From Candidatus Micrarchaeum acidiphilum ARMAN-2 (GTDB lineage Archaea; Micrarchaeota; Micrarchaeia; Micrarchaeales; Micrarchaeaceae), in assembly GCA_009387755.1 (NCBI GenBank), contig GG697237.1:1-64000 (forward strand): a stretch of DNA of 64,000 nucleotides, given 5' to 3'. The first letter of the stretch is position 1. Each line of letters begins with the position of its first letter. A program made the position numbers and the translations under genes. Shown in pieces: positions 34,115-42,528 of this stretch. The notes under the pieces are model-generated. The model made no database searches. It was not told where the DNA came from and saw only the letters and a list, made by a program, of their open reading frames with translations.

Positions 34115-36871
34115 TCAACTGCTAGATGAAACATTAAACAGGCTGTGCAGCGGGAAGCCCTGCTCATAAATCTGCTGCACTTGGGTGGGGCTAAGCGCGG
34201 TGTCGTAAATCTGCACGTCCGTCAAGTACCCATGGAAATGCGCCGGCGTGTCTGTCGGTTCTGCGCCGGACACATAAGTCGTGAAATAATTTGCTGAGGA
34301 TCCGGGCGCGTATACCCCTGTTTTATAACCTACAAGCTGACCGTCTACATAAAAGTACATGACACCCGCCGCTGCATCATATGTAACAGTTGCCAGGTAC
34401 CAGTGGTCCATGTTACCCTTGTAACTTACGCTGCCGATTCCCGGAACCGAGCCGGATATGTAGCCGGATGAATTCATGCTAAGAAGCGCTGCGTATCCTC
34501 CCGATGGCGTCGCGGAACCAGAAAGTCCCACAACAGGCCCGCCTCCAGTTCCGTAGAACCATGCCGATGCGGTAAAATCGTGGTTGGTTCCGAGCCATGG
34601 ACCTATTCCGATTCCGTATATAAAGCTGTACGCATTCAGGTACGGCACTTTGACTGTATCGTTGCTGGTAAAGTTGAACACCACGTTTTTGAATGTTACA
34701 TTGTAGTTGACCTTGCCGTCTGCTCCTCCTGCGCTGAAATCGTTGGCGTTGCCGTCCAGGGGCCACCAGCCAACAAGCCCTGCGCTCTGCAGCGGCGCGG
34801 AATCTATGCCCCTATAATAAATGCTGCTTACCTGTGCAGGCGTAAGATACGCCGCATAAAGCTGCACGTTCGCAATACTGCCATTGAAAGAATCGTAGCC
34901 TCCAGGCTGCCATGCGTCGTCTCCAATGTAATAAGGTATGACTTGTGTAAGGTATAAGCCTTCGGGCAGCGTTGCGCTTGAAAATAGCGTGTTGTTCACG
35001 TATACGTTAGCCTGGCCTGTAAATCCGTTGTACTGCGCCGTAACCATTACCCACCTGTCTTTCGGGATGGAGCTCACCCCTGCAGGCCATGGGACAACGT
35101 CGCTGCTGGCATTTACTATCAAAGGCCCTGCGCCTCCCCAGCCGACGACTTGGAAGCCTGGATAGCCAGTGTAGTTCCAGTCGCCAAAAATGCCTTGCAT
35201 ATGCGAAGGCGTTCCGCCCTTATAATATACCCACGCAGTTACTGTAAACGTGTCGTTTCTTGCGACATCCAAAAGCCTGTTTGTGGTATTAATGGTGACG
35301 AAGCCGTCATACACGTTGCTATCCTGGACGTTGTTGGTGTCCCCAGGAAATGCAGCTGCCTGCAGGCTCGTAGTGTTAGGCAATCCGCTCCACCTCGGGC
35401 TTAAAAGAGTTCCGGTATTGTCTTCGATTCCAAGGTTGTAAACTATGTTTCCATATCCCAGATCCAGCGGCAGCCATGTCATCAGGTCTGCAGTAGTTGA
35501 TATATTCCCATTGAACGCGTCTACAGTAAGATTGTTGTCGCTTATGCTGCCATTAGATGAAGTTAACACAGTAAAATTACCATTTTTATCAGCGAATCCC
35601 AACAGGAATCGCTGCAAGGATGAAGTTAAGTATCCCGCGCTCGTGATAAATCCTATCATGGCTCCATACTCGCCTATTCCGGATGTCGTCGACACATGCG
35701 CCACTTCCTGGGCAACGTTTGTATAGTTCAAGTTGTAGCCAAATCCTGCATCGCCATAGCCGCTGTAGTCCTTTAGGTTACCGTTAAGTGGCCACCACCC
35801 TGTTATATTTTCAGGCAGCACCGGTGCCCCGCTTATGCCCTCGTTGTAAAGCTGCTGCACCTGCGTCTTAGTGAGTGTGGTATTGTAAAGCTGCACGTTA
35901 GCAATGCTGCCGTTGAAAAAGTCTGAATTTGAGCTGCCAGTGTCGAGGTTGCCTATGCCGTATGGGCATACATTGATTGAATGGGTGTTTGTGGTTCCGC
36001 TCTTGCTATTTACTTTCGCCCCATCCAAGTAAAGAGACATGTTTCCAGTACTTGGGTCATATTCACCGACCACCATATGCCACGAGTTGGCTGGCACGCT
36101 GTCTGCAGGCACGGGCCAGCTCAGGTCTCCCGAGCTTGTAACAATGGCTGTTGAAGTCTTGTTGAACGCAGAAAGCCTTATTCCTGGCCCAGGCGATTTG
36201 CACCAAATTGTGAAGATGTCCTGTTCGTTAAGGCTCGGCGATCCCCTGAAGTATACCCACGCAGATATCGTTACTGCGTAGTTTGTCTGGGAATTCGAGA
36301 CGTTAATATAGCTGCTTATGCCATTGAAGGTTGCAGCTTCTTGATTCCCTTTCTGCTTGACATAAAGCGCTCCCGCAAGATAGCTTGTTGTAACCGGCTG
36401 CTCGTCAATATATATCGTGTTCCTGAAATTCGTTATCCTTATGCTGCCAGTGTATGTCGGCACCTCATACAATTCCACACCGTTACCAGATTCGTTGAGC
36501 GTACCGTTTATCTGCAGGTTTCTTGCGTTGCTGTATGATACTGCCTCCTGCCCTGAATTAAGCCTGACCTCCACAACTCCGCTTGAAGATATAAAAAGCT
36601 GGTATGGTATGAGTGACGAGCTGGTGGGCAGCAGCGATACTGTGCTGTATCCGCTCCCTGAACTCAGGGCCTGGTTTATGTGCCCAGCTATATCTTCGGA
36701 TATTAGCTGCACCTCTGAATATTGCTGCTGATAGAGCGTTGCCGCCCTCTGGCTTGCAATAAGGGCGAAAAGCACCAGGAATATGAGCAGCACTACTGTA
36801 TATACTATGAGGAATTCAAGCGCTATCTGGCCCCTTCCCTTCCTTGCATGCAAAATGCTACCCTGAAACAT
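34115..36871 (-). CDS. type IV pilin-like adhesin with three LamG domains, first gene of operon
   Basis: 918 residues. The N-terminus MFQGSILHARKGRGQIALEF is a class III pilin signal (cleavage likely after RKGRG) followed by a hydrophobic helix (about 19-40). LamG domains lie at about 180-340, 505-687 and 730-902, with WWPLxGNxxDYSG-type linkers. ATG 36871 was chosen because it places the basic signal directly at the N-terminus; the frame stays open 42 codons upstream but that stretch has no conserved look. It is the first gene of the LamG pseudopilin operon, divergent from asnS. It is likely secreted and assembled by the nearby pilus machine. Confidence 0.75.
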   Translation of the reverse strand: MFQGSILHARKGRGQIALEFLIVYTVVLLIFLVLFALIASQRAATLYQQQYSEVQLISEDIAGHINQALSSGSGYSTVSLLPTSSSLIPYQLFISSSGVVEVRLNSGQEAVSYSNARNLQINGTLNESGNGVELYEVPTYTGSIRITNFRNTIYIDEQPVTTSYLAGALYVKQKGNQEAATFNGISSYINVSNSQTNYAVTISAWVYFRGSPSLNEQDIFTIWCKSPGPGIRLSAFNKTSTAIVTSSGDLSWPVPADSVPANSWHMVVGEYDPSTGNMSLYLDGAKVNSKSGTTNTHSINVCPYGIGNLDTGSSNSDFFNGSIANVQLYNTTLTKTQVQQLYNEGISGAPVLPENITGWWPLNGNLKDYSGYGDAGFGYNLNYTNVAQEVAHVSTTSGIGEYGAMIGFITSAGYLTSSLQRFLLGFADKNGNFTVLTSSNGSISDNNLTVDAFNGNISTTADLMTWLPLDLGYGNIVYNLGIEDNTGTLLSPRWSGLPNTTSLQAAAFPGDTNNVQDSNVYDGFVTINTTNRLLDVARNDTFTVTAWVYYKGGTPSHMQGIFGDWNYTGYPGFQVVGWGGAGPLIVNASSDVVPWPAGVSSIPKDRWVMVTAQYNGFTGQANVYVNNTLFSSATLPEGLYLTQVIPYYIGDDAWQPGGYDSFNGSIANVQLYAAYLTPAQVSSIYYRGIDSAPLQSAGLVGWWPLDGNANDFSAGGADGKVNYNVTFKNVVFNFTSNDTVKVPYLNAYSFIYGIGIGPWLGTNHDFTASAWFYGTGGGPVVGLSGSATPSGGYAALLSMNSSGYISGSVPGIGSVSYKGNMDHWYLATVTYDAAAGVMYFYVDGQLVGYKTGVYAPGSSANYFTTYVSGAEPTDTPAHFHGYLTDVQIYDTALSPTQVQQIYEQGFPLHSLFNVSSSS

Positions 36872-37000
36872 CGCATCAGCTTTGTTATTAAAATAGATAG
36901 CAAAGATTAAATAAATAATCAGATTCTCCTTCCTAGAAATAAACTTCAATGCACGCCCGCAAGCACGCGCGGATTGTATCTCATTCCGCATTCGCACAAA

Positions 37001-37042
37001 ACTATTTAAAATGCAAATGGGAATAATCTTAGCGTGGTAATT
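37001..37042 (+). promoter_or_regulatory. asnS promoter
   Basis: CTATTTAAAAT at about 37002-37012 is a good archaeal TATA box. Transcription would begin near 37030, leaving a leader of about 12 nt before ATG 37043, or none before GTG 37034. Confidence 0.45.
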
Positions 37043-38350
37043 ATGTCCTATACTTATACCTCTTCGGTCCCAGAATATGTCGGAAAGAAGGTAAAGCTGC
37101 GCGGCTGGATATACAGGAAAAGAACAAGCGGCGGAATCCTGTTCTTGGTCATAAGAGACCGCACCGGCATAGTGCAGGCTGCGGCCAAGAAGGATTCCAT
37201 AGACAAAAGATCATGGGATGCTGCTGAAAAGGCAACAATAGAGTCCAGCATAGAACTTTCGGGCACGGTCAAAAAGGACGAGCGCGCACCCACTGGCTTT
37301 GAGGTGTCGGTTGATTCCTTCAAGCTTACTGGCCTGTCAGAGCCGTTTCCAATAACAGAATACCAGAGCACGGAGTTGCTGCTCGACAAAAGGCATCTCT
37401 GGCTTAGGAGCATGAAAATGATAAGCATAATGAAGGCAAGGTCCTACATATTCAGGTACCTGCGTGAATTCCACGACAAGAAAGGTTTCTACGAGATAAC
37501 CCCTCCTCTGATAACAAGCGTGGCCGGGGAGACCGGCGCCGACATGTTCAAGGTAGACTATTTCGGCCAGGAAGCCTTCCTTACAGAGTCCTCGCAGCCA
37601 TATGCCGAGGCCATGGTGTATGCACTGGAGAAGGTGTATTCGTTTGCGCCATCATTCAGGGCCGAAAAGTCCAGGACGACAAAGCACCTCGCAGAATACT
37701 GGCACCTGGAAATGGAGGCTGCGCATTACAATTTGAAAAAGCTTATGGACTTCGAAGAGAGGATGGTGGGCAGCGTAGCCCAGAAGCTCGCTGATAAGAA
37801 CCAGGACATACTGGCGCAGCTTGGCGTGGACCCTGCTTTGCTCAAGAAGATAAAACCGCCATTCAAGAGGCTGACCTATGAGCAGGCGATAGACCTGCTG
37901 AACCAGAAGGGCAAGAGCCTGAAATGGGGCGACGACCTAGGGGTCGAGGAAGAGAAGCTGCTAACCGAAGAAGAGGACAAGCCAGTCTTCGTAATGTACT
38001 GGCCAAAAGAGCTGAAGCCTTTCTACTCGCCGATAAACCCGAAGGACCCGCGCACCACCTTGAGCGTAGACCTCCAGGCTCCGCACGGTCATGGAGAAAT
38101 AATAGGCGCCAGCGAGAGGGTCTGGAAATACGACGAGCTCATGGACAGGTTCCACGAAGTCGAGGCCGCAAAAGGCGTCAAGTTCAACATCAAGAACTAC
38201 GAGTGGTACATAGACCTGAGAAGATACGGGAGCGTGCCACATGCCGGGTTCGGGCTTGGCACAGAGCGCCTTATAAAATGGCTGCTTAACCTAGACCACA
38301 TCCGCGACGCCATACCTTTCCCGAGGATGGTGAACAGAATTGCGCCGTAG
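37043..38350 (+). CDS. asnS: asparaginyl-tRNA synthetase
   Basis: 435 residues, class IIb synthetase. An N-terminal OB-fold anticodon-binding domain (about 1-100) precedes the catalytic core. Motif 2 reads APSFRAEKSRTTKHLAEYWH, the AsnRS form rather than the AspRS form. Motif 3 is GFGLGTERLIKWLL, followed by IPFPRMVNR. A true AspRS is encoded separately at 56073-57365, which confirms the split. Asn-tRNA is thus made directly, whereas Gln-tRNA is made through GatDE. GTG 37034 is an alternative start. Confidence 0.93.
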   Translation: MSYTYTSSVPEYVGKKVKLRGWIYRKRTSGGILFLVIRDRTGIVQAAAKKDSIDKRSWDAAEKATIESSIELSGTVKKDERAPTGFEVSVDSFKLTGLSEPFPITEYQSTELLLDKRHLWLRSMKMISIMKARSYIFRYLREFHDKKGFYEITPPLITSVAGETGADMFKVDYFGQEAFLTESSQPYAEAMVYALEKVYSFAPSFRAEKSRTTKHLAEYWHLEMEAAHYNLKKLMDFEERMVGSVAQKLADKNQDILAQLGVDPALLKKIKPPFKRLTYEQAIDLLNQKGKSLKWGDDLGVEEEKLLTEEEDKPVFVMYWPKELKPFYSPINPKDPRTTLSVDLQAPHGHGEIIGASERVWKYDELMDRFHEVEAAKGVKFNIKNYEWYIDLRRYGSVPHAGFGLGTERLIKWLLNLDHIRDAIPFPRMVNRIAP

Positions 38351-38366
38351 CGAGCAGCGGCATAGC

Positions 38367-38720
38367 TCAAGCAATTCCGTGATCTGCCGTGCTGCCTGCA
38401 TCTGCGCGTGCATGCGCCAGGCTGCGCGCCTTTCCTTTAGCCTTGGCATGCCTGAATTTACGCCTCCTGCCGCTTATCGAATAGGTCTTTATCTTGATGT
38501 GCCTTGCAAGGTCTATGTCAGAGCCCCGTATCAACTTTTTCCTGCCCGCATAGTTCGCATAGATCTTGGCCTGCTCGACCAGCTCGTCAAGCATGCACTC
38601 CAGCTCCTTCTCAAATTCAAAAACCGCGTTCTCGTTTATCTTTTCGGCGCCCGCCTCCTTAAGAAACTGCTCTATGTCGTAAGGACTAAACCCCCTCTGT
38701 TTTGACAATATAACACCCAC
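38367..38720 (-). CDS. histone-fold protein with basic C-terminal tail
   Basis: 117 residues. Residues about 11-78 match the archaeal histone fold: FSPYDIEQFLKEAGAEKINE, a long central helix, and the end motif YAGRKKLIRGSDIDLA. Archaeal histones normally stop there; this one continues with about 35 residues rich in Arg, Lys, His and Ala (GRRRKFRHAKAKGKARSLAH), like a nucleosomal tail. GTG 38720 is the first possible start, and TTGs downstream are alternatives. TATA-like TTTAAAG lies upstream on the minus strand. It is probably a DNA-packaging protein beside Alba, which is also encoded in this window. A TAF-like function cannot be excluded. Confidence 0.78.
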   Translation of the reverse strand: MGVILSKQRGFSPYDIEQFLKEAGAEKINENAVFEFEKELECMLDELVEQAKIYANYAGRKKLIRGSDIDLARHIKIKTYSISGRRRKFRHAKAKGKARSLAHARADAGSTADHGIA

Positions 38721-38802
38721 AGAAAATGTAAATATTCTTTAAAAGAAAGACTTTTAAATACAACTCAACTATAGCGAATAGCGGCAGTCATGCGCAAGGT
38801 TT

Positions 38803-39777
38803 CTAAAGCCCTGCCAGGTAAAATGCGCCCAGCAGCACAGAAAGGAGTATGTTGTCGTCTACGTGCCGAAGTTTCAAGCTTTCTGCTATGCCGAGCGCTA
38901 TACCAAGGGCGATGCCTGCATATCCCAGCAGCCCGTAACCGAAAATACAGGATACCAGCACAAAAGCCAGCGTGCCTGCAACTGTCTTGCCCTTGTTATA
39001 GTAAAGTTTTGTCCTGCCGAACTTTATTCCGAATATTGTGGCCGCAGAATCAGAAAAGAAAAGCACCACCATTGCAAACTCGACGAACCTCAGGCCTGTA
39101 ACAATGCCTATTACAAGCATCGTGCCTATTGCCAGAAACATGGCACCAGAACCGTAGAAGTCCGCATCCCTCTCGAAGCTGCCTAAGAAGTCTGAGACCG
39201 CAGATTTCGGCCTGCCGAGCGCGAACGCGTTTACAGAATATCCAAGAAGTATAAGGGCGAAGGCAATCAGGAATCCCAAAGCTCCCCCAAGCCCGAAGGC
39301 AGCAATTATTATTATGCCGAACGTTATCTGAACGTAATCGCGCTTTACCTCAACCTTTTTGTTGTCTCTGGCCCGCGTGGTGCTGCGCTTCAGGTACTCC
39401 GGGAAGAATCCGACAAGGGTGCCTATTGCAAAAGGCAGCACGATATAGTGCTGGAACCCCTGGGTCGTAGAGACCTCCAGAGCGCCGTAGACCAGCAGGA
39501 AAGCGAGAATTAGCCCGAACTTGCCCGCGCTCCTTAAATAATAATATACAAGTATCTCCGGAATCAGGAGTGCGAAGAGCAGGAATACTGAAATGGATAC
39601 GCCCGGATATCCGTAAAGCCCAACAAGGAGGACCCAAACCGAGAGCAGTAAAAGAATGCTTTTGGCTTCAACAGACCTGGATTTGCCCTTCATGAAGTAG
39701 ACGTGGAAGCCTGCCAAAAGTCCGGAAGCAATGGCGAAAAGCGCCGCAAATATAACATAAATGCCCATTCCCTGCAC
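38803..39777 (-). CDS. dolichol/phytol kinase-like membrane protein (CDP-alcohol type)
   Basis: 324 residues with about ten hydrophobic helices. The segment FFSDSAATIFGIKFGRTKLY, followed by NKGKTVAGTLAF, matches the D-s/a-x-A-x-x-x-G-x-x-x-G ... GKTxxG signature of SEC59-type dolichol kinases, phytol kinases and CdsA-like proteins. The substrate is probably a polyprenol phosphate precursor. The GTG at 39777 follows the DUF2070 stop directly; ATG 39768 is the alternative. Its neighbours are DUF2070 and a cis-prenyltransferase, giving a polyprenol-carrier operon that could feed glycosylation of the surface proteins nearby. Confidence 0.7.
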   Translation of the reverse strand: MQGMGIYVIFAALFAIASGLLAGFHVYFMKGKSRSVEAKSILLLLSVWVLLVGLYGYPGVSISVFLLFALLIPEILVYYYLRSAGKFGLILAFLLVYGALEVSTTQGFQHYIVLPFAIGTLVGFFPEYLKRSTTRARDNKKVEVKRDYVQITFGIIIIAAFGLGGALGFLIAFALILLGYSVNAFALGRPKSAVSDFLGSFERDADFYGSGAMFLAIGTMLVIGIVTGLRFVEFAMVVLFFSDSAATIFGIKFGRTKLYYNKGKTVAGTLAFVLVSCIFGYGLLGYAGIALGIALGIAESLKLRHVDDNILLSVLLGAFYLAGL

Positions 39778-41637
39778 CTATAAGTCGGATATAACTATCG
39801 CAGCAACAAGGAATCCAGCAATCACGATTATCGGTATTATGAGCTTGGCCAGCGCTATCATCGAGCTGAGCGCAGTCATCACCTTGTCCCTCTGGTTCGC
39901 ACCCCATACCCTGAACCTCTTTATTACCTGCCTGGAATGGCATACATCAACCGTCTCGGCGTCGAGGATTGCGGCTTCTACTGCCTTGTCTATTACGGGT
40001 GCGAGCTTCCTGTAGCTTGTCTTGCTGCCAAGCACGTTGCTGGCAGTGGATCCAAGTGAATTCACGTAGTGGGTGTCTGTGGTATACACCTCGCATCTAA
40101 TCCCGAACTTCTCTTCGACATGCCTTATTATCGCAGACCTCAATTTCGGGGCCATGTTATTGGCGTTGAAATGAATCATTGCAAATCCAAGGTCTCCGAA
40201 CTTGTAAAATCCCACATTGAGGTTTCCTGGTCCAAGGTCGTCAGGCATGCCCAGTGCGTGGTAAAGCTCTGTTTTTGCCGATCCGAAGATCAGCCTTTCC
40301 GTCTTCCTGCCTGCATCAGACATGCAGGCTTTCAGCGCCGCCGCATATTCCGCACCCGCAATGGAATTGGGCTTTACTGATGCGAGCTCTTCCTTCGGAG
40401 CCGACTCGTACCTGGAATTGTGCGCATCTATTAGTATCGGGTACCTGAAGCGCTCTTCCATCATCTTTCCAAACACTGCAGCCGCGCCTGCACCTATGTC
40501 CTCAGTCACCCTAGGCCCTCGCGTAAATGTGGCCATTGCAACATCGCCAAACGAAAACATCTTTATCTCGGCGCTGCCTGACCTTCCCATAGCAAATGCA
40601 AAATGCTTTGCATGCACTGGCTCGCAGCTCCTAATTCCTGCGTCGAGCGCAGCCCTTACCTTTTGGTACTGGTCCGAAGATACGGCATTGTTGTCCTCGG
40701 TGACTGCGGTATGCATGACAAATCCTCCGCAGCCGTATCTGCTGTTTATGTACCTCTCAAGCATGTACGGAAAGTTGCTGCTCCCGAGCGTGCCAACAGG
40801 TCCGTAATGTATGTTAGGTATGAATAATATGGCCTTGAGCTTTTTGCCCGCCTTAAATGCCACTACATCGGCATTTATGTCCGCGTATGCGTCCATGCCT
40901 GAGCCCCTGTCCTTTTCCGCCATCGACATGTTTATGGAAAATAGCCAGTTCTGCAGGAACCCTGAAAACATGTCTATGCCGCTGAATCCGAGGCTTTTCT
41001 TCAGCGGCGTATCAAGCACGTACATGATCATGTAGCTGATAAGGAGGAACACGAATATGCCTGCGTATAGCTTTATTATCAGCAGGTTGAGCGGCTCCCT
41101 CAGCACGAACACGAGGTTATTCGAAGGTATGAAAAACAGCACGTTGAGAGTGGGCTGTATGATTGCAATCGGCACGAGATTCAGCCTCTTGTTTATGAGC
41201 ATCTTGTTGACGAACATCCACCACGCGAATATGGCTGCGTCGCCCAGCAGTATGACCAGTATGTTAAAAGAGTAGATCCCGGTTATGAAGTATATCGAAG
41301 AAGCCAGCATGGCGAATATGGCGTATGTGAAAGAGGCTATGATGGTCACAAAAAGTATGTACCTGACCTGTATATACCTTTTCAGCGTCTTTACCATCAG
41401 CATGGTCAAAGAGGCAGGGAGCATTATGGCTATGATGCCCCAGAGCAGGCCGCTTATTATTATGTGCTCTGCAAGTGTCCCAAGCAGGTTGTAATGGAGG
41501 AGCACTGATGAAACTATGCCAGCCCCTATGGATATTAGGAAAAGGATAAGCACTAATGCGCCGTTGCTGGGAAGGTTCTTGGAAAACAAGCCAATATACC
41601 TAAAAGGTCCCTCATAGGATTTGTCAGCCATTACCAC
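39778..41637 (-). CDS. DUF2070 membrane protein
   Basis: 619 residues. The N-terminal half has about seven transmembrane helices (first at about 27-47). The C-terminal soluble half (about 240-590) contains conserved polar motifs (FIPNIHYGPVGTLGSSNFPY, DAHNSRYES, HFNANNMAP) suggestive of a metal- or phosphate-binding enzyme. A last helix lies at about 598-617. This is the archaeal DUF2070 family as I recognise it, of unknown biochemical role and often near lipid or glycosylation genes. It is followed at once by the dolichol-kinase-like gene and preceded by the prenyltransferase gene with a 15-nt gap. Confidence 0.85.
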   Translation of the reverse strand: MVMADKSYEGPFRYIGLFSKNLPSNGALVLILFLISIGAGIVSSVLLHYNLLGTLAEHIIISGLLWGIIAIMLPASLTMLMVKTLKRYIQVRYILFVTIIASFTYAIFAMLASSIYFITGIYSFNILVILLGDAAIFAWWMFVNKMLINKRLNLVPIAIIQPTLNVLFFIPSNNLVFVLREPLNLLIIKLYAGIFVFLLISYMIMYVLDTPLKKSLGFSGIDMFSGFLQNWLFSINMSMAEKDRGSGMDAYADINADVVAFKAGKKLKAILFIPNIHYGPVGTLGSSNFPYMLERYINSRYGCGGFVMHTAVTEDNNAVSSDQYQKVRAALDAGIRSCEPVHAKHFAFAMGRSGSAEIKMFSFGDVAMATFTRGPRVTEDIGAGAAAVFGKMMEERFRYPILIDAHNSRYESAPKEELASVKPNSIAGAEYAAALKACMSDAGRKTERLIFGSAKTELYHALGMPDDLGPGNLNVGFYKFGDLGFAMIHFNANNMAPKLRSAIIRHVEEKFGIRCEVYTTDTHYVNSLGSTASNVLGSKTSYRKLAPVIDKAVEAAILDAETVDVCHSRQVIKRFRVWGANQRDKVMTALSSMIALAKLIIPIIVIAGFLVAAIVISDL

Positions 41638-41652
41638 GCGCCGCGAGAAACG

Positions 41653-42408
41653 TCATTTTCCATATCTCCTTTTTCTCTTTTGGAATTCCGTTAGCGCTTT
41701 TTTGAGGTCGTCAATTTGAAACTCAGGCCAGTACTTCTCAGCAAAATAAAGTTCAGAGTAGGCGGTCTGCCATGGCAGAAATCCGGACAGCCTCATCTCT
41801 CCCGAAGTCCTTATGACAAGGTCCGGATCAGGCACGGCGTACGTCCTCAGGCTGGAGCGCAGGACGTCCTCATTCACTGCAATCCGCCTGCCGATTTTCA
41901 TCGCATGTGCATAAAACTTCTTAAATGCGTATATTATGTCGTCCCTGCCTCCGTATCCTATGAGCAGGTTTATCTTGAAGCCCTTGTTGTTGCGCGTGTC
42001 GTGCTCAAGCCCCTTCAGCGCATTTCTAACCTTGTCCGGAAGCAGGTTCATGTTTCCTATTACCCTTATCTTTACCTTATTGTCTCTTATTATTCCGAGC
42101 GCCCTTTTATCCTTCGTCGTCTTTATGTAGAGCTTGTAAAGTGCGTTCAGTTCGTTCTTTTTCCTGTTCTTTATGTTCTCGGTAGAGAGCGCCCATACTG
42201 TTAGCGTTTTTGCGCCGAAATCCCTTAGCCAGAGGCTGAAGTCAAGAAACTTGTTTATGCCCGCATCGTAGCCTCTAAGGAGGTCCATCTTGTGGGTCTT
42301 GGCCCATCGCCTGTTACCATCAGGTATCAATCCTACGTTTTCCGGTATTGCCTCAATATTGCTCTCCATGCAATGCCCTTGTCTATGCAGTTGTGCTTCC
42401 AAAGCCAT
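41653..42408 (-). CDS. uppS: cis-prenyltransferase (undecaprenyl/dolichyl diphosphate synthase)
   Basis: 251 residues. It condenses isopentenyl diphosphate onto farnesyl or geranylgeranyl diphosphate to make long cis-polyprenols that carry glycans. Motifs: LIPDGNRRWAK with catalytic Asp30, GYGGRDD, DPDLVIRTSGEMRLSGFLPW and YSELYF. The residue before the usual V in the P-x-H-V stretch is Asn, not His. ATG 42408 is favoured by a TATA element (ATTTAAATA, minus strand near 42430) about 25 nt upstream; ATG 42369 is possible. It is the first gene of a three-gene polyprenol operon. Confidence 0.92.
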   Translation of the reverse strand: MALEAQLHRQGHCMESNIEAIPENVGLIPDGNRRWAKTHKMDLLRGYDAGINKFLDFSLWLRDFGAKTLTVWALSTENIKNRKKNELNALYKLYIKTTKDKRALGIIRDNKVKIRVIGNMNLLPDKVRNALKGLEHDTRNNKGFKINLLIGYGGRDDIIYAFKKFYAHAMKIGRRIAVNEDVLRSSLRTYAVPDPDLVIRTSGEMRLSGFLPWQTAYSELYFAEKYWPEFQIDDLKKALTEFQKRKRRYGK

Positions 42409-42528
42409 AATTAATTAATATAATAAGATATTTAAATAGCAAAGTAAAATACCTGCCAAAAACCCCAAGAAAAGCCATTCCAGCTATTTGTGCATTAAAA
42501 ATAAATTCCTGCCCCACCAAATATAAGT

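Noticed and set aside
37043-38350. Aspartyl-tRNA synthetase as name for this gene
   Set aside because: Motif 2 (FRAEKSRTTKHLAEYWH) is the AsnRS form, and a clear AspRS is encoded at 56073-57365.
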